From Chara braunii (lineage: Eukaryota > Streptophyta > Charophyceae > Charales > Characeae), in the NCBI GenBank assembly GCA_003427395.1, contig BFEA01000196.1, forward strand, positions 1,729,982 through 1,763,290: a stretch of 33,309 bases of DNA, in the 5' to 3' direction. Every line of letters starts with the position of its first letter. Within the stretch, counting starts at the first letter, position 1. The notes under the pieces are model-generated. The model did not search any database. It had not been told where the DNA came from and saw only the letters and a program-made list of their open reading frames with translations. A program made the translations under genes and the position numbers. Below are positions 1 to 10,739 of the stretch, piece after piece.

Positions 1-8
1 GACAGAAA

Positions 9-22
9 GTGTGCGTGTGCAT

Positions 23-55
<33 letters not shown>

Positions 56-104
56 TGTGCGTGTGTGTGTGCGTGTGCGTGTGTGCGTGTGTGGGTGTGG
101 GTGT

Positions 105-147
<43 letters not shown>
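9..147. repeat. (GT)n microsatellite
   Basis: Almost uninterrupted GT dinucleotides with GA, GC and GGGT interruptions. The open frames across it are artefacts of the repeat. Confidence 0.97.
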
Positions 148-148
<1 letters not shown>

Positions 149-1198
149 TTTTTGCTTTTTTCTTCACCGTGTGCTTTCATACCTACCTGTCCACATAGAA
201 TGACCTGACCCACATGATACTGCTGGACCAGCATGGTATCACCCAGGCCACATCATACCGCCCATCCTGGGACCACATCATACCGCCGATCCTGCGTAGT
301 GTCACCTAGCCGTGCATTGGGTGGAGTTTTGCCTCACATTGGCAATTTGTGTTTTCTTTTTTGTGTGTGTAGTTGGGTGTGTGGGTATGTGGGTATGTGT
401 GTGTGTAAAGAAAACCAAATGCCGCAAAGCATTGACACCCATTTAGCTGGGAACAGTACCGTTGCTAACAGTAGCTCAATTCCTTTAAAGCAAAAAGCAG
501 AATGCAACCAACCAATCATGTCAGGATAATTCCCCAAATACGCCTTTTTTTGGGTGGAAGAGGTGGGGTAAGAAATGAGCATGGGAGTGAAATGAGGAGG
601 GAGAGCAAGATAGAGAAGGAAGGGGGGAAGAAGAAGGAGAGCTCCTTCAAGAATGCGATCAGACATTGACATGTGAAGGAGGGGGGTCAGCACGTCCCCT
701 TAAGCGCTTTTAGCCATCCGCGCCAGAGGATTGCTCATCAGAAGGTAGGTGGACTCTTGTGTCCAGAGTCTCTGGGAGAGTGGAGTTGAAGAGGAAGTGG
801 AGGGGATGAGATCGCAAGGTAGGATTTTCGTCTCTTCACCCGACCCAATTGTCGATGAAGAACGGCCAATCCATTGTAGATCCCTTCAAGAAAGTGAGAA
901 AGGAGGTATGGAGGGTGAGGGACTGAGAGAGAGAGTAATGGTGAGGAGGAAGCGATAAAAAAAAATTGGAATGTAAGGGGATAGGGGTCACAGGGTAGCA
1001 ACGAGATCCAAGATGGGTGGTGGGGTATTGGGTCTGTATCTTACCGCGCGAGCATTTATCTCGTGTTTGGTCTCGTCCATAACGTTGGCCATGTCGTAAC
1101 GTCACAGACTCAATGCAGGTACGCCTCCTACTTTAGGCGATCCTGCTGGTCAAGCTGTGGCGGGGGCTCCGTGGAAAGAAGGAAGGACCTCTCAGTCG
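148..1198. other. Left flank of the LTR element, no gene seen
   Basis: No supportable gene. A 25-bp tandem duplication containing CCACATCATACC starts at 248 and again at 273. A second GT-rich patch lies at 363-408, and 590-960 is strongly purine-rich (GGGAGA, GAAGGA, GAGAGA). The short open frames on both strands have low-complexity composition. Confidence 0.6.
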
Positions 1199-1202
1199 GT
1201 AC
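1199..1202. repeat. Left target-site duplication GTAC
   Basis: GTAC immediately precedes the TGTGATG end and is repeated at 19753-19756 after the TCACA end. Outside it the flanks read CGGTAC and GTACCG, so the match could be partly fortuitous, but its position at both termini is exact. Confidence 0.65.
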
Positions 1203-3050
1203 TGTGATGCCCAACCTCACGCCCTAGCGCGACTTCCTGATCGGAGTGGGATGGGGCCCGAAAGTGCGACAAAGGGGGTGTGCCAAGGATTTTAGGAAAG
1301 TGGGGGGGTGGAGTCCTAGGTCGGAACTGAGATCTCCAGTGGCAAGCTTAGGGACAACAGTGCAAGACGGTACGCGAAGATCGTGTCTGGGATTATCGTC
1401 TCTGCCAATTGCGTCCCTGTGGTTGGTTCCTTATCTGGTGAACCAGTGGGTCGTGGTGGCTGTCGCTCGGTTCGACGAGCTGTAGGCGCCGCTCGGCTTC
1501 GGTTCGGGTTCGTCAGGTAATTTTCGAAGCCCGATACGCCTCGTGCCACTGACACTTTTCGCACGATGTACGGGCAAACAACGAGCTATGGAATTCCATG
1601 GTACCACTGTGAGCTGGTGATATGGAAGGAGGAGATGGAAGGGAGGGAAATTGGTACTAATAATAACGAAGCCCAGGGATATGTAATATTGAGAGTTGTT
1701 AGTCTCCGGATAGTTCGGTCCCCTGGAATCGCTAGTTATGGCCCAGTGAAAGTCTCCCTCGCACAGTCGATCGTTCTCCATCAGACAGGGGAATTCTGGG
1801 TTTCTCAAGTTTCACCACCGTCTGAGATGTTCGCCTTCCCAATATTCGCGATACTCGAGATCCCTCAGGCTCTCACAATCGGTGATCCGAGAGGTGGGGT
1901 TTACAACCATATCCGAGAAGTGAATTCGGTCTTCCACATCCTCATAATGAATTCGAGGTTGACTCATGCAAACTCGCGCGTACGCTGCAACTCGGTTTTC
2001 TCAAGATCGCGGTCATACGCGAGCGTGCACATGAGTAAAAGCGGATCGGACTAGGGTTCCTCGTGTCCGTGTATCAATTGTGTTCCTACATGCATGCAAC
2101 TATCCTACCCGTGTTATCTCGGGGGAGATCCAGTCATTACATTCACATCCATGCCGTTCATGCGATGAAGGGAAAGAGAAGGAAGTGGGGGGGGGGAAGG
2201 GGGCAATCACAACATTCTCGGTGATCTAATGGTTAAATACAGACGTCCATAGCAGGTACTTTTGATCAGACCGGGGACTATTGCTCAACACAAATGGATA
2301 CTAGAAAGTGACGAAATAACTAAGCATGCATCATAGAGCAAGAGGAGAGAGAGATCCGAAAAGATCGCAAAAGAAAGGGGTTCACATCCATTCCATGCAT
2401 ACACACGAAACAAAGACAACAAAAAAAATCCGAAACGATTTACAACTATGTAACCACGCGTTCATTGAACGCGGGTTCGGCGTTCAGAAACTGAACGCAG
2501 TGAACACGCGTTCAATGAACACGCGTTTACAACATGAACGGGTTAGCGCAGGTAGGAATATTCGGGGGAAAAGGTGGGAGGTGGGTTGATTCGGCAAGTG
2601 GGGGTTGTGGGGGATCGGGAAGCGGGTATCCCCCTCATCCCTGTTTTTGAGGGGGGGGGGGGAAGGAAAAACTCAGAAAACGGAAAAAAAAAAAAAAGTA
2701 TCAGACCCCTACTTGCGGCGTATCCCATGCACAGGGGAGTGGCACATGCAGCGCAGAGCACAGGTGATGCACACACATGCACATGATGCAGCACATCCAA
2801 AAAAAAAAAAAAAAAAAAAAAAGTTCAGGGTGGGGTGGCCAAACACTCCCCTCATTTATGAAATTCAAAAACCAAGAGGGAGAAAAGTTAAGGCCACGTT
2901 ACACCCCAAAACTGTGAGCACAAGAATTCACTTTTTTTTTGTGTCCAGCCTCTTTACTGAGGGGCCCTTACAACAAACTAGCTAGGACCCCACATGCAGC
3001 AGAGCTGCAGAGGTGAACTTCAAACTTCAACTTGCCAGCGTGAGCAGATA

Positions 3051-3356
3051 ATATATAGTCTGGATTCGAATTCAGGTTTGTGCATCTCGGTTATGGGTCA
3101 CAGTTCCTTTTTTCCCGTTTTCTTTTCGTTAATATGTGCAGTGGCCCTAAGGGCCTCTATTCACCACAATCACAAAAGACAAAACATATGGCGGTGTATT
3201 ATTTCACGTTCTGCAGAAGATTCATTCTTATTTTGCACATTCCGTGAGAAGTGCAGCCAACCTTGAGAATCACGTGCAGAGACCAACACGGCCTAACTAC
3301 GTGAGAAACCCATAACTGCTGAAACACAGACCTGAATTCGAATTCTGAGTATATAT
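3051..3356. repeat. Internal inverted repeat within the nested transposon
   Basis: The left arm 3051-3098, including GGATTCGAATTCAGG and TTATGGGT, is complementary to 3308-3356, including CCTGAATTCGAATTC and ACCCATAA. Matching extends outward with indels to about 3033 and 3396. It may be a second, foldback-type element inside the first. Confidence 0.65.
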
Positions 3357-3490
3357 TCGACCATCTCGTGCTGGACTCCATACTCACTGGCTGGCAGTGT
3401 CGTCCTCGATTTTGGTGGAGGGTCTATGCTTTATTGCTGTGAGGACCCTCCAAATTGCCTGCATCGGCCCTCTAAGCCGTGCTAAGGGGA

Positions 3491-3640
3491 TTATGTGCTC
3501 TCTCTCTCTCTCTCTCCACCCCCACCCCCTGTATACACACATACTCCTAAAATAAAAAATAAAAAAAGGATTGACTGCATGTGTGTGTGTGCATATGTCT
3601 GTGTGTATGTGTGTGCATGTATATATGTCTGGGTGGGGGT
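3491..3640. repeat. CT and GT microsatellite patches
   Basis: A CT run at about 3498-3517 is followed by interrupted GT/ATGT repeats at about 3577-3635. Both lie inside the nested transposon, near its right end. Confidence 0.8.
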
Positions 3641-4984
3641 ACTTCGTGATTTTTTTTTTCGACGTTTTTTGTGATTGTCACGCGCCCTAGGGTGGCGCAT
3701 GACGCACGCATGCCGACAGGGGGTGCGCGTTCGATTTTTTCCCGCCCCCTGCCACGTGGTGCGTTTGAACGCGGCCCACGACCGTTTGAACGCGGGGGTT
3801 TGAACGGGAACGCGCGTTCACCATGTTTAGACGGTCACATAGATTTAAAACGAAAGTCCGAGAAGGCCGCAACAAGATCGGCCAAAGTGGAAACCAAAAT
3901 TATACAGATAAGTGGAAGAAGAAACCTCATCCCACACATAGCTGCTCTCTCTCTCTTTCTCTGCTCTACACTCCCCGATGCGGGCAGTCCGTTGCCGCGC
4001 ATCAACACAGAGTTGTCACCCCACTTGGTTCGAGCATGCAAGCCAGTTTCGCTCGTGCACCACAGTCCGTCGCGGCCCGCACGTCAACCCCGAATACCCG
4101 ACACCAACTCGTCGGATCGCCCAACTCTCTCTTCGACTCACCTCTCGAGCTGACTCGTTAGCCGACCCTCACTAATCGCGCTAACCCCAAAGTTCATAGA
4201 GAGCAAACTAATCACGCTTGCGAAATTTATAGCATGAATGCTTGCGCGATAGATACGGGATTAAGTCCAAGTGGTCTGAAGGAGAAGAGAGGAAGCGCTT
4301 ACGTCCTCATGGCCAGGTCGCGGCGTGGGGGTCGTAGTTGCACTCCACGCATCGATCCAGTCATATAAGCATTCAGGCCAATTAGAACAAAGCATTAAGC
4401 ATGCAGGACAGAAAAGAAGGAGGCGGGCAAACATGAGCAAACCAAGACAGAATAAAAATACAGTTATAATTGTCCTCGCCAAAAACGACAGTTACACAAG
4501 ATTAAGGGCGCGATCCAGTCAGAGCCCAGTTCCTAGTGCCTCAAGATGTGCGGGAGTGAGAAACGCGGCGCAACAAAATTCAGAGTACCTAAATTCCTAG
4601 CCTAAGTCCTAATTGCAAAAGGGAAATTCTGAAGAGCCAAAAAACAATTCCGCGAGCCCGTGGGGGCTCGTCGTCAATTGAAAATTCAAAAACGATATTC
4701 CCTCGTGATGACCTCACCAAAATTCCAAGTGCTCTCAGCAGAACAAGAAAGAAGCCATGGCCACCATCATCCGTCGTGCTCGCTAAGGCGCGGTTACTCA
4801 ATCGTTGGCGCGGGATTTTTCCACGCCGACCCGACAGATTCCCACAAAAAGAAAAAGACACGAAAGCATCCATACAATTTGCCCGACCGACCTGTCCTTC
4901 CATGGCTCATCCATCTGACCCATCCAATTCCTCGAGCCATCTTCGCGCAGGAAATCGCGCGATTAGAGAAAATGGCTCATCACA

Positions 4985-5110
4985 TATGTGACGCCCAAGG
5001 GGTTCTAATCTTGAGCAAGCTCCCGCTTGCTCACACACTTATGCGTCAATCTATGTCCCGAGGATTGACGTGGAACTCACACGCGCCACATACCGTAAGA
5101 TAAGAGTGCG
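4985..5110. other. Junction between the 3' LTR and accessory region
   Basis: The LTR edge TCACA, two bases TA, then TGTGACGCCCAA form the palindrome TCACATATGTGA. A hairpin with 8-bp arms (GAGCAAGC/GCTTGCTC, loop TCCC) lies at 5013-5032. The purine-rich tract expected next to a 3' LTR is not obvious here. Confidence 0.5.
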
Positions 5111-5145
5111 GAAGTCACTCAGTCGTGGCATTCGTGGGCTCTCCC

Positions 5146-5772
5146 TCAAACATTTTCGGGGAAGGGTAATCTGATAACGGGAGGGGGAGGTGGTGGGTGG
5201 CCTTGGGGGAGGGTAGGTATGAAGCGGCGAATCTCCCTGTCACTGATGGGGATCCGGGTGTACTGGACGGTGTGGTGGATGCGGGGCAATCGGGCATGCT
5301 CCCGTTCATGAGAGAGAGAGGCGAGATAGTCGGGGTAGAGGGTGGAGAGGGTGCGAGGGATAGCAGCGTGGAAGTTGTCGTAATTTTCACAGGCAGGAAT
5401 TATGCCCGAGATGATGCAACAGATTTCGATATTATTAAATTCCTGCCAGGCCATACTAAAGAGAAGGACGTGGAGAGGGAAGGAGGCGACGTAGGAGCGT
5501 ATGGTAGCATGCAGGATGACGGTGGCGATAAGGCGGGTGGCGTAAAACAGGTGGAAGAGAGAGGGCGAGAAAGGGCACCATCCATCAGGGAACGGGGGTC
5601 GACCCAGGAGTTGGTGAGGGGTGAGGAAGTCAAGGGGACAGTGGGATAACGACCGGGGACGAAGCCCGATCGCCCGTATTTCCACAAAGGCGAAGAGTAG
5701 CTCGGAATGGAGAAGCCGGCGATTCGCTTCTTCAGCGGCGTCTGCTTCCTGATCCCTACGTTGCGGCTCCAT
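5146..5772 (-). CDS. Unrecognised 208-codon open frame in the accessory region
   Basis: I do not recognise this product. The frame runs 208 codons without interruption from an ATG at 5772. It starts with a charged Arg/Glu/Ala segment, then a mixed hydrophobic middle without a clear membrane span, and ends in a proline-rich stretch with six consecutive prolines near the C-terminus. It lies on the retrotransposon's coding strand, directly downstream of the acidic ORF block and about 160 bp from the 3' LTR. That is where some long Ty3/gypsy elements carry an extra ORF. Another minus frame and a plus frame are also open here, so composition alone may explain the length. Confidence 0.3.
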   Translation of the reverse strand: MEPQRRDQEADAAEEANRRLLHSELLFAFVEIRAIGLRPRSLSHCPLDFLTPHQLLGRPPFPDGWCPFSPSLFHLFYATRLIATVILHATIRSYVASFPLHVLLFSMAWQEFNNIEICCIISGIIPACENYDNFHAAIPRTLSTLYPDYLASLSHEREHARLPRIHHTVQYTRIPISDREIRRFIPTLPQGHPPPPPPVIRLPFPENV

Positions 5773-5848
5773 CAGATTCTTCGCGCGCCGACTCCGGATT
5801 CAGCGATGGATCGCCCAGCAGTAGTTGTGGTGGCGGCCTTTCAAATTC

Positions 5849-6669
5849 TTAGACTGGCTGCTTGCCCTCCACTTTCTCCCGCCTCCGTTGAGCTTCAACT
5901 TCCTCCTCCTCCTTGCTTCGTGGGGGATGGCTACTCGATTCCTCCGATCCACTTTTCTCTTCCTCCTCCTCTATCCCAATGTAGTCGGGATCGTCCCGAT
6001 CAGTGCCCGATTTTTCTTCCTCTGACTCCTCTCCTTCTTCTTCTTCTTCTTCTTCGTCTTCGAAACCGGCTTCTTTTGTGTTTCCTCGCCGGATAAAGGG
6101 GTCCCACAGTGTGAGGTCGATGATGTCGATCTTGAGATAGAGGCCCGGGGATGGGTAGAAGCAGTTATCTCCGTCCAGCTCCGTACACGTGGACCACAGC
6201 AGATGTGGCGCAAGCGTGCGAGGGAGCACGTAAGTCCCCGACTTCTCGTCACACCTCGACAGGATATCGAGGGGCAAATCGTCCACCAGCTGCGCCAAAA
6301 ACACCAACAACTCGTTCGTGATTGCGCCCAGGTGACCTTCCATAACCTTGCCGAATAGTATCCCCAACAATTCTCCCTCCGTACTCGTCCGCCAAGCCTG
6401 CACGATCAACAGTTCCACCTCGTCGTCCTGGACTTCAACCCCTTCAGATTTTGGTGCTGGCTCAGCCCAACGAAACACCACGTACACCAAACAAAAGTTG
6501 AGCTCTACGTAGGCGTCCCACCACCCGTTCCACTTGTCCTCGTCCAAGATCGGTACGCTAAGCTCCCGGATTCGGAGAGAGAGGCGGGGATCGCTAGGAG
6601 ATTGCCAGAGGGTGGGGATATCATACGGAAGGTTGAAGAGGGAGAGACGATGACGGTTTATTGGGGCCG
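5849..6669 (-). pseudogene. Accessory ORF of the LTR element, C-terminal part with acidic tail
   Basis: About 273 codons are open on the element's coding strand, from just after a stop near 6670 to 5849. The first part is globular-looking with Trp-rich patches such as DEDKWNGWWDAYVELNF. The last 70 or so residues are almost purely Glu/Asp/Ser/Lys, and a GAA/GAG microsatellite at about 6028-6056 encodes a Glu run. There is no in-frame ATG near the start, and a frameshift around 6670-6690 separates it from a block upstream, so the two are probably halves of one broken gene. I recognise no family. Its place between integrase and the 3' LTR suggests an accessory protein of the element. Confidence 0.45.
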
Positions 6670-6681
6670 CTCAAAGGGGAT

Positions 6682-7140
6682 TTAAAAGCTCCGGGAGAAG
6701 GATTTTCGGCGCGCTATTGGAGGTACGGAGTCAGAGGTGTATGTTGTTTGTGGCCACAATCCTTTTTCCCGCAGAGCTAGCAACTCGACCCACGTGGTCG
6801 TCATCTCCTCGGCCCAGCCCCGCAACTGCCGATAGATGTCCGCATGAATCGTCGGGTGTAGCGTCGTAATATCACCCATGAAAGTGACGATGACGGATAC
6901 GTGGCTGACGTCGGGCGAGGACATGCGCTAGAAAGCCGAAATCTCGGCCAGTACACGCGTTGCCCCAGCGTGTACGAAGCGAAACTCTGCTGCTGCGTGG
7001 ATGGATGCTTTGCTGAAGAAGGCTGCGAATCGAAGGAGATCAGGACTCAACCGAGGTCGCTGCACCTGCCGGATTGTCGCTATACGCCCCTTCCGGGTCA
7101 TCAAACGCTCGTTGATCACCTGCTCCGTCGAAAAACTCAT
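6682..7140 (-). pseudogene. Accessory ORF of the LTR element, N-terminal part
   Basis: Two blocks (7140-6928 and 6924-6682) share a frame and are split by one stop at 6928-6930. The N-terminus, from an ATG at 7140, is basic; the second block is rich in Thr, Trp and Glu, for example HADIYRQLRGWAEEMTTTW. A shift near 6680 links it to the 5849-6669 block, which would give a protein of roughly 430 residues. No catalytic motif is evident. A transduced host fragment or a displaced structural protein are alternatives I cannot separate. Confidence 0.4.
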
Positions 7141-7423
7141 GGTGATGAAGGCGGAGTCGACGACAATGGTTGGGAGAGAAAAGAGGATTCTAGATAGTCG
7201 TCGTCTTCCTCTTAACCGAGGGACAATGCAGATGATGGCAGAGAAGGAGAGGAGGGAAGAGGACGAAGGTAGGACATGTTGTCAGGGGGCCACAAGCAGT
7301 GCGCCGCCTGAAATCTGCGGTTTTGGGGCTTAGGCCTAGGGACAAGTCCATGTTTTGACGGTACTCTAGTATGACCAGGCAGCAAAAGTTAGGGGAACTC
7401 AGGGCACCCCTGATTTTGGGCAC

Positions 7424-8109
7424 ACTGAACCTTACGACGAACCCTCAAAGACGGTGAGATGGGTAAGCGCACTCGGCATATCTAGAGACCGCTATTTCCA
7501 GTCGTTCAGAAGGTTCGACCCGGATTGGACTGTTGCGTAGAGACATCGCGGAACTTACCTCGGTACAACGTTTTTGCAACAATACGAAAAGAGACCTCGA
7601 ATTTTTGTCTATTTTAGTACCAAAATTAAAGAGGGGGTAAAGGATTAAGACCGGTAGGGGAGAAGGGAAAAATTATAATATCCCTTATTTTCTTTATTTT
7701 TCACGGCATTTAATTCTAGGGGAAATACCCTTGTTCTTTTATGTTCCCGGCAAAGAAATTAAAAACATAGAAAGAGATTAAGAATAATAAAAAAGAAAAG
7801 AAACAGAAGGAATTCGGCCATTTATTTAAACTTTCTCCGAATTTAATTTTAGGGAACTTACAGTTGATTTACTATTTCCGACAATAGAATTAAGGAAAGG
7901 GAAGAATGATGAAAAACGATGAAAGGGACGGTAACCCATGATTATTCGGAGATTGGCCTAATTTCGCCTCGATTACCCGCCATCAGCCCTGACCCCGGAT
8001 TGGACATTTTTCCCGGATTTTAACAGTTTTCAATACTGCCGATGGTCGAGGTTCCCTGCGTCGCTTTCGCTGGTTTGCTTGATTACTAACACTACCGCAG
8101 TTGGGATGT
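7424..8109. other. AT-rich spacer without genes
   Basis: No frame of note. Two loosely similar AT-rich segments around 7680-7800 and 7810-7910 both contain ATTTAATTYTAGGGRA followed by a CCGRCAAWRRAATTAA-like motif, suggesting an old duplication. Confidence 0.4.
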
Positions 8110-8900
8110 TCTGAGAGCGGGAGACGCATGGACAGGTGCTACCTTGGGTCACTATGATGTTTGGTTCGGTGCGGGTACGAGGGATGTTACGGAGCGGCTA
8201 CGTCCTACGGTGTCAGACGTGCTTCAGGTACGGTATGGGNCNGGTGACACCTGTTTCACTACGGTGATTTATTCTCAGGTCCGGGACCACTATGACGATC
8301 TATTTCAGGTTCAGGACCTCTGTGGTGATTTATTCTCAGGTCCGGGAGCACTGTGACGATCTATTTCAGGTTCGAGACCTCTGTGGTGAATTATTCTCAG
8401 GTCCGGGAGCACTGTGACGATCTATTTCAGGTTCAGAACCTCCGCGGTGATTTATCTTCCAGCCTCAAGCCTCTGCAGGGGTATATTTCTGGTTTGGTAT
8501 GGGGCTGAGGTCAGTATGTTTCAGGCATAAGGCCACTACGGCGTCTCGTTTTCAGGGTCAAAACCCTCGTAGTCATTTATTTTCAGGTCTGAGACCACTG
8601 CGATAGCTCAGTTCGGGTTCTGAACCGACACCGTTACAGGCTCGGTGTGGGTTCGGCATCAACTTATTTCAGGTTTTGCGCTGGTCAAGGCTCCCGTGGA
8701 GATTAACTCTCAGGTCCGGAACTGGTACAACATTTTACGACAGGTCCGGAACTACAGCAGCGGGTCGACTTGGGTTCGGATCTGGGACGACACTAGCACG
8801 GTGCAAATTGTTGCAATTCTGAACTTCATAATTAGCACCGGCGTGGCGGCCCAAGACTGGTACGACTTCAGATTCGTCATTCCTGGCGCTGGTGTGGTAA
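8110..8900. repeat. Decaying 30/61-bp minisatellite
   Basis: The core at about 8262-8450 has three units with a period of exactly 61 bp (CAGGTCCGGGA at 8276, 8337, 8398). Each unit is two related 30-31-bp halves of the form TATTTCAGGTYCRGGACC. Diverged halves continue on both sides to about 8110 and 8900. Two N bases at 8240 and 8242 lie in the array. Confidence 0.8.
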
Positions 8901-9529
8901 AACCTCACGGCTGATGCTGATACGATGCTCCTATGGAAAGTCTTGGTGTGTAACACTGATCTGGTCCAAATCGGCTACGTCGCGGTAATAGGCTGGTTCA
9001 TGATCACTCCGGTCCTATATTCTTACATCGGCATAAACCTGCCGCCGCGGCTCTCTGTCGACAGTGGGGACTCACAGCGAACACAACATGCTATTCTGAT
9101 ACTGAAACAGAGTGGTAAGGGTGGACCAGTTGGGACTGTTCGGGCATACTGAGTTATTACTCCTAATTTGCCAAGGCCTACGGGCTGGGACTAGGCCGAG
9201 GTCGACTCTCGGGTGAACTGGGGAACCATATAGGGAAGACGGTCGGAAGAAAAAGGAGAGGCAGGCAAGGTGTACCTGGCCCACGACCAAGCCAAGGTGA
9301 GGACACCGGGAAAGTGGCGCGAAGCGCGCCCAATGATCTAGTGCTTCAACCATCACGTGAGCGCGTGAACAGACGGGAGAGGGGAAAGCCAAGTCAAAGT
9401 GATTGATGAGTATAACTCCGATAGAGGGAAAGTATCTTCCTGGTATGCATGGCGTGCATAGCTCCCTGCCGAACCAGCTTACTGACGGGCGTCACTCTGC
9501 TGTGGGATTGAGAATGCGTTAATCTGCCC
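8901..9529. other. Unassigned stretch between satellites
   Basis: Contains only short unconvincing frames. I see nothing further here. Confidence 0.4.
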
Positions 9530-10480
9530 CAAAAGGTGGGGCGTATACATTCAAATATTTGGGTTCGATATGCCCGCTGCATCCTTACAATCATAAGCTC
9601 TGAATCTGTTCTCAAAATGGGAGTGAATACATTCAGATTTACGGGCATGATATGCCCGTTTCCCTACTAACAATCATAAGCTCTGAATCTGTTCTCAAAA
9701 TATGAGTGAATACATTCAGATTTACAGGCATGATATGTCCGTTTCCCTACTGAGTAATTACATGTGTTTACCTGCCCCTACAAGCGGGGTGAATACATTC
9801 TGATTACAGGGGCTAAATCTCCCCGTTCCATCGGTGCAAAAGGGAGAGTATTAATCTGCCCCTACATGCGGGGCGAATACATTCTGATTACAGGGGCAAG
9901 ATCTGCCCGTCTCATCAGTGCAAAAAGGAGAGTATTAATCTGCCCTTACATGCGGGGCGAATACATTCTGATTACAGGGGCTAAATCTTCCCGTTCCATC
10001 GGTGCAAAAGAGAGAGTATTAATCTGCCCCTACATGCGAGGCGAATACATTCTGATTACAGGGGCAAGATCTGCCCGTCTCATGAGTGCAAAAAAGAGAG
10101 TATTAATCTGCCCTTACATGCGGGGCGAATACATTCTGATTATAGGGGCTAAATGTGTCGTTCCATTCGTCCAAAAATGAGAGTATTAATCTGCCCCTAC
10201 ATGCAGGGCGAATACATTCTGATTAAAAAGGGAGAGTATTAATCTACCTGTATACAAGTGAGGCAAGTACAATCTGATTACAGGGGTTTGATCTGCTGTT
10301 CCATTAGTGTAAAGAAGAGAGCATAAATCTGCACTTATAAGTGGGCAAATACATCCTGATTTTTGGGCTTGATGTGCCCGTCCCATTAAAGTGCAATTGT
10401 GCGCATAAATCTGCCCTCATAAGTAGAGCGAATACATCCCAATTTTCGCGGGTTGATCTGACCGATCCACTGACGTGCAA
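9530..10480. repeat. 84-bp satellite with alternating monomers
   Basis: GAATACATTCTGATTA recurs at 9791, 9875, 9959, 10043, 10127 and 10210, a period of 84 bp (last step 83). Monomers alternate between GGGGCTAAATCT-type and GGGGCAAGATCTGCCCG-type, forming a 168-bp higher-order unit. More diverged copies of 83-85 bp flank the core on both sides. Because 84 is a multiple of three, a long plus frame (9764-10180) stays open, but it is not a gene. Confidence 0.9.
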
Positions 10481-10739
10481 CTGTGAGCCACTTCCCCTCT
10501 GGACCTGAGCCTTATTTCGCCCCGGGGAGTGTGAGTACACCCAGATCTTGAGAGTTAACAGATCTGCGCCCTCATATTCCTCCTCTTTATACGCCCTCAC
10601 ACGCACGGGGTGTGGACAGCGAGAGAGAAGGCGGGGGAAGATGCAGAGAGAGGGAGTAGTAGTAAGAAGATGTGAACAAGTGAGAGCAAAGGGAGCAGAC
10701 TCGCAGGAAAAGGGGGGAGAGAGCGAGTGGTATATACAA
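10481..10739. other. Spacer, purine-rich
   Basis: GAGAGAAGG-rich sequence between two tandem arrays. No gene is supported. Confidence 0.4.

Larger units (their letters stand above)
2447..3841. mobile_element. Non-autonomous Mutator-like DNA transposon nested in the LTR
   Basis: A 1,395-bp insertion relative to the other LTR. It is flanked by a 10-bp target duplication, GATTTACAAC at 2437-2446 and GATTTAAAAC at 3842-3851, with one mismatch. The other LTR has a single GATTTACAAC running straight into GAAAGTCC. The ends are TATGTAACC and its near inverted complement GGTCACATA. Both subterminal regions are packed with CGCGTTCA/TGAACGCG motifs, as expected of transposase-binding subterminal repeats. 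A 9-11-bp duplication is typical of Mutator-like elements. No transposase frame is visible; the interior has a 26-A run, CT and GT microsatellites and an internal inverted repeat. Confidence 0.8.
1203..4984 (-). repeat. 3' LTR (left copy), interrupted by a DNA transposon
   Basis: Aligns throughout to 17360-19752 with scattered substitutions and small indels. In element orientation it starts TGTGATGAGCC at 4984 and ends GGGCATCACA at 1203, giving a 7-bp TGTGATG/CATCACA terminal inverted repeat. Without the nested insertion and its duplicated target it is 2,377 bp, against 2,393 bp for the other LTR. Open frames inside it are not conserved between the LTRs and are not annotated as genes. Confidence 0.85.

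Noticed and set aside
9-208. Open frames of alternating Cys/Val
   Set aside because: They are direct translations of the GT microsatellite; the same applies at 21138-21685.
5197-5649. 150-codon plus-strand frame rich in Gly/Glu
   Set aside because: It is antisense to the accessory region, with compositional openness on several frames and no motif.
5146-5772. Envelope-like gene of the LTR element
   Set aside because: The position would fit, but there is no signal peptide, membrane span or Cys pattern to support it.
9764-10180. 138-codon repetitive protein
   Set aside because: It is the 84-bp satellite read in frame; the period is a multiple of three.
9780-10215. CRISPR-like array
   Set aside because: The repeats are contiguous 84-bp satellite monomers without unique spacers, in a eukaryotic retroelement.
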